From an uncultured Collinsella sp. (GTDB lineage Bacteria; Actinomycetota; Coriobacteriia; Coriobacteriales; Coriobacteriaceae), in assembly GCA_900552395.1 (NCBI GenBank), contig URZJ01000117.1:1-5952 (forward strand): a stretch of DNA of 5,952 nt. The letters run 5' to 3'. The notes beneath the pieces are model-generated. The model was not told the DNA's origin. It searched no databases and was given only the letters and a program-made list of their open reading frames with translations. A program made the translations under genes and the position numbers. This document shows, one piece after another, positions 3,013 through 5,952 of this stretch (its first letter is position 1; each line of letters starts with the position of its first letter).

Positions 3013-5952
3013 CTATTCCACCGTAACTGTTGGAGACGTCCCGTTCGTGGCTGCGACCTCCAGTTCTCCTCTTCGCTGGATTTCGCTTAAAAGCTCGGCT
3101 GCAACTTCGCTGCTTTTGAAACGGATGCTGCAGTCCTCTTTCTTAGGAAAGGCCAGTAACGGGATAGTTCCGTACCAGACGGTTTCCTCGTCAATTACTG
3201 ACGCGCGCAGGCGCCCTTCGGCTTTGATGGAATAGTCGACGTTCATCTCGGTAAAAATCGCTTTTACGTCATTGTGCGGAGTCGAGGCAATTGAAATCTC
3301 AAGGGCAATCCCACGGGCGGCGGCGCCTGTGAGTACGGCAGCGAGCTTTGCGAGGCATGCAGCGGATGCGTAGGGCGCGGCAATAAAAATGCTTTTCGTT
3401 GCGCGCTCGATGTCATCCGCTAAGGCCTCCACGGCCCTTGCCGGCCTAACGAGGATGTTTTGATCGGCCCGTTTGTTGTCATTTGCTGCAAAGACTTCAT
3501 ACCCCAGCTTGGCGTAGGTCTTGAGTCTCTTCTGGTACATGTGCGCGAGCATGGGTATCGACAAATCAACATAGTCGAATATCTCAACCCGCTGCTTGCC
3601 CTCGTGACTTCTATGTAGCCTGCCTGCCTGCTGCGTTATGCTGCCGTCCCAAGATATCGGTGTGGCAATGAGCAGAGTGTCAAGGTAAGACAGGTCGAAA
3701 CCCTCGCCCAGAAGGCCTTCGGTTGCGATGATAATTCGATGCTCATGCTCGAAGCCGGGAAGGCTGTTCAGTATTGCCTTTCTTTCTTTGGCGTCGATTT
3801 CTCCGGTTAAGAGTATAGGTTCGTGTCCGCGGCTTTGAAGCAGCCTACATAGCTCTTCGGCATGTTTTTTCCTTTTGGATAGCACAAGCGGATGTCGACC
3901 GTTTGACGCGGTCTCGAGGGCATCGTCGACAATTGCTTCGTTTCTCGCTGTGTGCGCACACAGGAGATCGAGAACTTGATTAAAGGACGCCCCTGGTTCG
4001 TAGGCGGGTAGTCGAACTCCGGTAAAACGCGGCCTAACAACGCGCTGAATTCCCTGTTGGATTGCTTGCGTTTTTGGATCAATGACATGGCGAAGCGGGC
4101 CGCAGAGCATTGAGAGTGCTCGCGTGAGTCCGTCCGAGCGTTCGGGCGTCGCGGAAAGGCCGTATACATATTTGGCTGGAGCGGATTTGAGGACGAGCTC
4201 AAGCTGTGGTGCGGCTGCATGGTGACATTCATCACAGATGATGAGGCCGTAATCACGAACGAACTCCTTGGCTATTGGTTCTCCGGTCTGGGGGTCCTTG
4301 CTGGACAGAGACTGGAATGAAGCAATGTCGATGAGATGGCTTATGGTGGTTTTGCCTCCTCCGATTTGGCCAATGAGCGGAGGCTGCCTTTTACTGATTC
4401 GTCCTTTTGGGGTTCGAACTGGCTTTCTGTTATCCGTAATGTCGATAAACCGTTCGAGCTGGGATTTCCATTGGGCAATGAGCGCAGTCTTGGGAACGAT
4501 GACAAGCGTTGGAAGACCGATGGCAGCAATAAGATAGGCCCCAATGACGGTTTTCCCGAAACCCGTCGGCGCGGACATGATCCCGTCTTCATAGTTGAGC
4601 ATCTGTTCGGCGGCAATTTGCTGTTCAGGGCGAAGAGCCCCTTTAAATGTCATCACAATTGGATTGCCCGACATGCGCTTGTCTGAATAGTGAGCAGAAG
4701 CGCCGGCTTCTTGAAGCAGCCGCTCGAGTTGAGCTTTACAGCCTCTGGGAATCGCAACGCAGCCATCTCTAAGTTCACTGAGGTCTATGTACCGCGGTTT
4801 GCCAAATACTGATTGGTGCATTGATTGGGCACGGAAGAATTCCGGGTTGGCAAATGTTGCAAGCCTGCGAACCTCCATCTGGGCGGCCGGGCTCAGAGAT
4901 CTTTCGGTTATGTAGAGCATATCGGCTTGCGTGACGGGTAGCGATGACGGGAAGTCCTGCAGCGTGAGCGGAAGCCGCTTTCGCGGCCTCTGAGAATGTG
5001 GCGCGGCGGTGTTTCCCGCCACTGCAGCTGATATTCCATGCGGTTTATTGTCGATGCTTTCGATTAGATTTTGCACCGTTGCATGTGGAACCAGCTGAAT
5101 TTGTGAAAGGTAAAGCCATTGATCGGGAAAGGGCTCAAATTGCTCGTCAACAAATACACTGTTCCCTTTTCGCTGCGCTTTTCCTTGAAAAGGCAGTGCT
5201 ATGAGATTTCCGAAGCCGCCCTCAGGAATGGTGGACTGCGCGGGCAGCATCCGGTCAAAAGCTTCAAAGGTGATTGTCTTGTTGAGCGCCGCCGCTTCGG
5301 TGATAAGGCTGCTTCCAAATTCTCGTGCGATCTTTGCGCTGGTGAGCTCTAGGAAGAAAAACCAGACATGTGCGCCGTTACCTGATCTCGATCGCTCGAC
5401 TGCAGCATCGATCCCATGGTTTTTTGCGACAAGCCGAATGGCGTTTGTCGCTTCTTTCCAATCGGCTCTGTCAAAGTCGATGACCAGGACTTTTGTGTTA
5501 CTGTCACTATCGAGAACGTATTGACCTATGACGTCTCGGAGCCTGTCGTCGTTGCCTTTGAAATGGGCGATGATCGCGGCATCGCTCAGCTTGGGGAAGA
5601 TGCGGTTGCCGCATTCCGCGCATTTGGTTTTCTGACGATTTACTTTGGGGCAAATGCTTGCCTTCCATTCATTTGCGCAGGCGGGTGTATAGCCGATGCC
5701 CCCGTCTTTTCTGCGGTACCCATGAGCGTAAACATCTTTGCGGCCAGTAAAGAGATTGCGAAAGAGTTCCAGTTTGTCGCGCGCTGGGCTCGCACTGGTG
5801 ACGATTCCTTCGACCTGTGCCCGTCTATCGAAAGATTCGCCAGCTTTCTCCCATTCTTCCAGTGTTGCGTAACGGATGTCTGGACCGTTGCCGCAGATGA
5901 CGATTTGGCTGTGCGGCTCCGATACATGGGCGACGGTTTTCTTGAATTGGAA
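3013..5952 (-). CDS. Primase-helicase-PLD fusion protein (AEP primase of the TOTE conflict-system type, SF2 DECH helicase), 5' end outside window
   Basis: The frame stays open from the stop (TAG, 3015-3013) to the right edge, giving 979 visible residues without the N-terminus. There is no ATG, GTG or TTG in the first 234 codons, so the ATG at 5250 is internal. Counting from the edge: residues 1-60 are unassigned. Residues 61-124 hold a conserved block (LFRNLFTGRKDVY) and a Cys4 cluster (Cys92, 101, 111, 114), probably zinc-binding. At 155-290 is an archaeo-eukaryotic primase/polymerase domain with DFD (Asp159, Asp161), SGNGAH (His195) and the block GGFGNLIALPFQ. At about 435-800 is an SF2 helicase: Walker A APTGFGKT (461-468), DECH (574-577), SAT (600-602), ATEGLLGEGFD (743-753), QQAGRLHR (774-781). 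At about 834-959 is a phospholipase-D-like domain with WYG but RLR instead of HxK (914-916). The protein likely unwinds and primes or extends DNA or RNA. A role in conflict with mobile elements is inferred from family naming, not from this sequence. Composition is lower-GC than the core genes, suggesting acquisition. Confidence 0.9.
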   Translation of the reverse strand, partial: FQFKKTVAHVSEPHSQIVICGNGPDIRYATLEEWEKAGESFDRRAQVEGIVTSASPARDKLELFRNLFTGRKDVYAHGYRRKDGGIGYTPACANEWKASICPKVNRQKTKCAECGNRIFPKLSDAAIIAHFKGNDDRLRDVIGQYVLDSDSNTKVLVIDFDRADWKEATNAIRLVAKNHGIDAAVERSRSGNGAHVWFFFLELTSAKIAREFGSSLITEAAALNKTITFEAFDRMLPAQSTIPEGGFGNLIALPFQGKAQRKGNSVFVDEQFEPFPDQWLYLSQIQLVPHATVQNLIESIDNKPHGISAAVAGNTAAPHSQRPRKRLPLTLQDFPSSLPVTQADMLYITERSLSPAAQMEVRRLATFANPEFFRAQSMHQSVFGKPRYIDLSELRDGCVAIPRGCKAQLERLLQEAGASAHYSDKRMSGNPIVMTFKGALRPEQQIAAEQMLNYEDGIMSAPTGFGKTVIGAYLIAAIGLPTLVIVPKTALIAQWKSQLERFIDITDNRKPVRTPKGRISKRQPPLIGQIGGGKTTISHLIDIASFQSLSSKDPQTGEPIAKEFVRDYGLIICDECHHAAAPQLELVLKSAPAKYVYGLSATPERSDGLTRALSMLCGPLRHVIDPKTQAIQQGIQRVVRPRFTGVRLPAYEPGASFNQVLDLLCAHTARNEAIVDDALETASNGRHPLVLSKRKKHAEELCRLLQSRGHEPILLTGEIDAKERKAILNSLPGFEHEHRIIIATEGLLGEGFDLSYLDTLLIATPISWDGSITQQAGRLHRSHEGKQRVEIFDYVDLSIPMLAHMYQKRLKTYAKLGYEVFAANDNKRADQNILVRPARAVEALADDIERATKSIFIAAPYASAACLAKLAAVLTGAAARGIALEISIASTPHNDVKAIFTEMNVDYSIKAEGRLRASVIDEETVWYGTIPLLAFPKKEDCSIRFKSSEVAAELLSEIQRRGELEVAATNGTSPTVTVE

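Noticed and set aside
3807..4256. Second minus-strand open frame of 149 codons within the helicase region
   Set aside because: It is out of frame with the helicase motifs, has no recognisable domain and no ribosome binding site.
5248..5250. ATG as the start of the large minus-strand gene
   Set aside because: The frame is open for 234 more codons to the window edge, and those encode the Cys4 cluster, DFD and SGNGAH primase motifs; the start is outside the window.
5640..5927. Minus-strand 95-codon frame near the right edge
   Set aside because: It overlaps the primase domain in another frame; the primase frame has conserved motifs and continues through it.
1..5952. CRISPR array, tRNA/rRNA genes, insertion sequences
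   Set aside because: No regularly spaced repeats, no tRNA-like cloverleaf arms and no transposase or integrase motifs were seen on either strand.

Overview
The window looks like a high-GC anaerobic Gram-positive chromosome, most likely a gut Coriobacteriia such as Collinsella. This rests on the style of Tgt and the neighbouring LOG protein, strong AGGAG-type ribosome binding sites and G/C-rich third codon positions. It is an inference from sequence appearance, not a database result.

Layout: (1) 1-113 is the upstream region of tgt, with a perfect TATAAT -10 and an AAGGAG ribosome binding site. (2) 114-1253 (+) is tgt, the base-exchange enzyme of queuosine tRNA modification. (3) 1254-1450 is a non-coding stretch with several small palindromes. 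It ends in a textbook intrinsic terminator (9-bp G/C stem plus T-tract) that almost touches the ribosome binding site of the next gene. (4) 1467-2225 (+) encodes a LOG-family Rossmann-fold protein (nucleoside 5'-monophosphate phosphoribohydrolase type). (5) 2254-2293 is a perfect 18-bp inverted repeat with a 4-nt loop, followed by a good -10 box and a third copy of the repeat's CTGATGC core. (6) 2339-2638 and 2641-2949 (+) form a two-gene type II toxin-antitoxin operon: a RelB/DinJ-like ribbon-helix-helix antitoxin and a YafQ/RelE-superfamily toxin. (7) 3013-5952 (-) is one very large open frame that runs off the right edge. It is a multidomain protein with an archaeo-eukaryotic-type primase module and Cys cluster, an SF2 DECH helicase, and a C-terminal phospholipase-D-like domain whose HxK motif has become RxR.

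The first two genes are ordinary core genes with high G+C. From the toxin-antitoxin region onward the composition drops visibly: hand-counted 60-base samples give 44/60 G+C at 1801-1860, 28/60 at 2401-2460 and 31/60 at 4441-4500. The right-hand half is therefore probably acquired accessory DNA. The primase-helicase protein resembles the family labelled in domain databases as TOTE conflict-system primases, which are thought to act in conflict with mobile DNA. The toxin-antitoxin pair converges on it and could stabilise or guard the locus. This is the most interesting part of the window. The ATG at 5250 is not the true start: the frame is open for 234 further codons to the window edge, and those codons hold the primase catalytic motifs.
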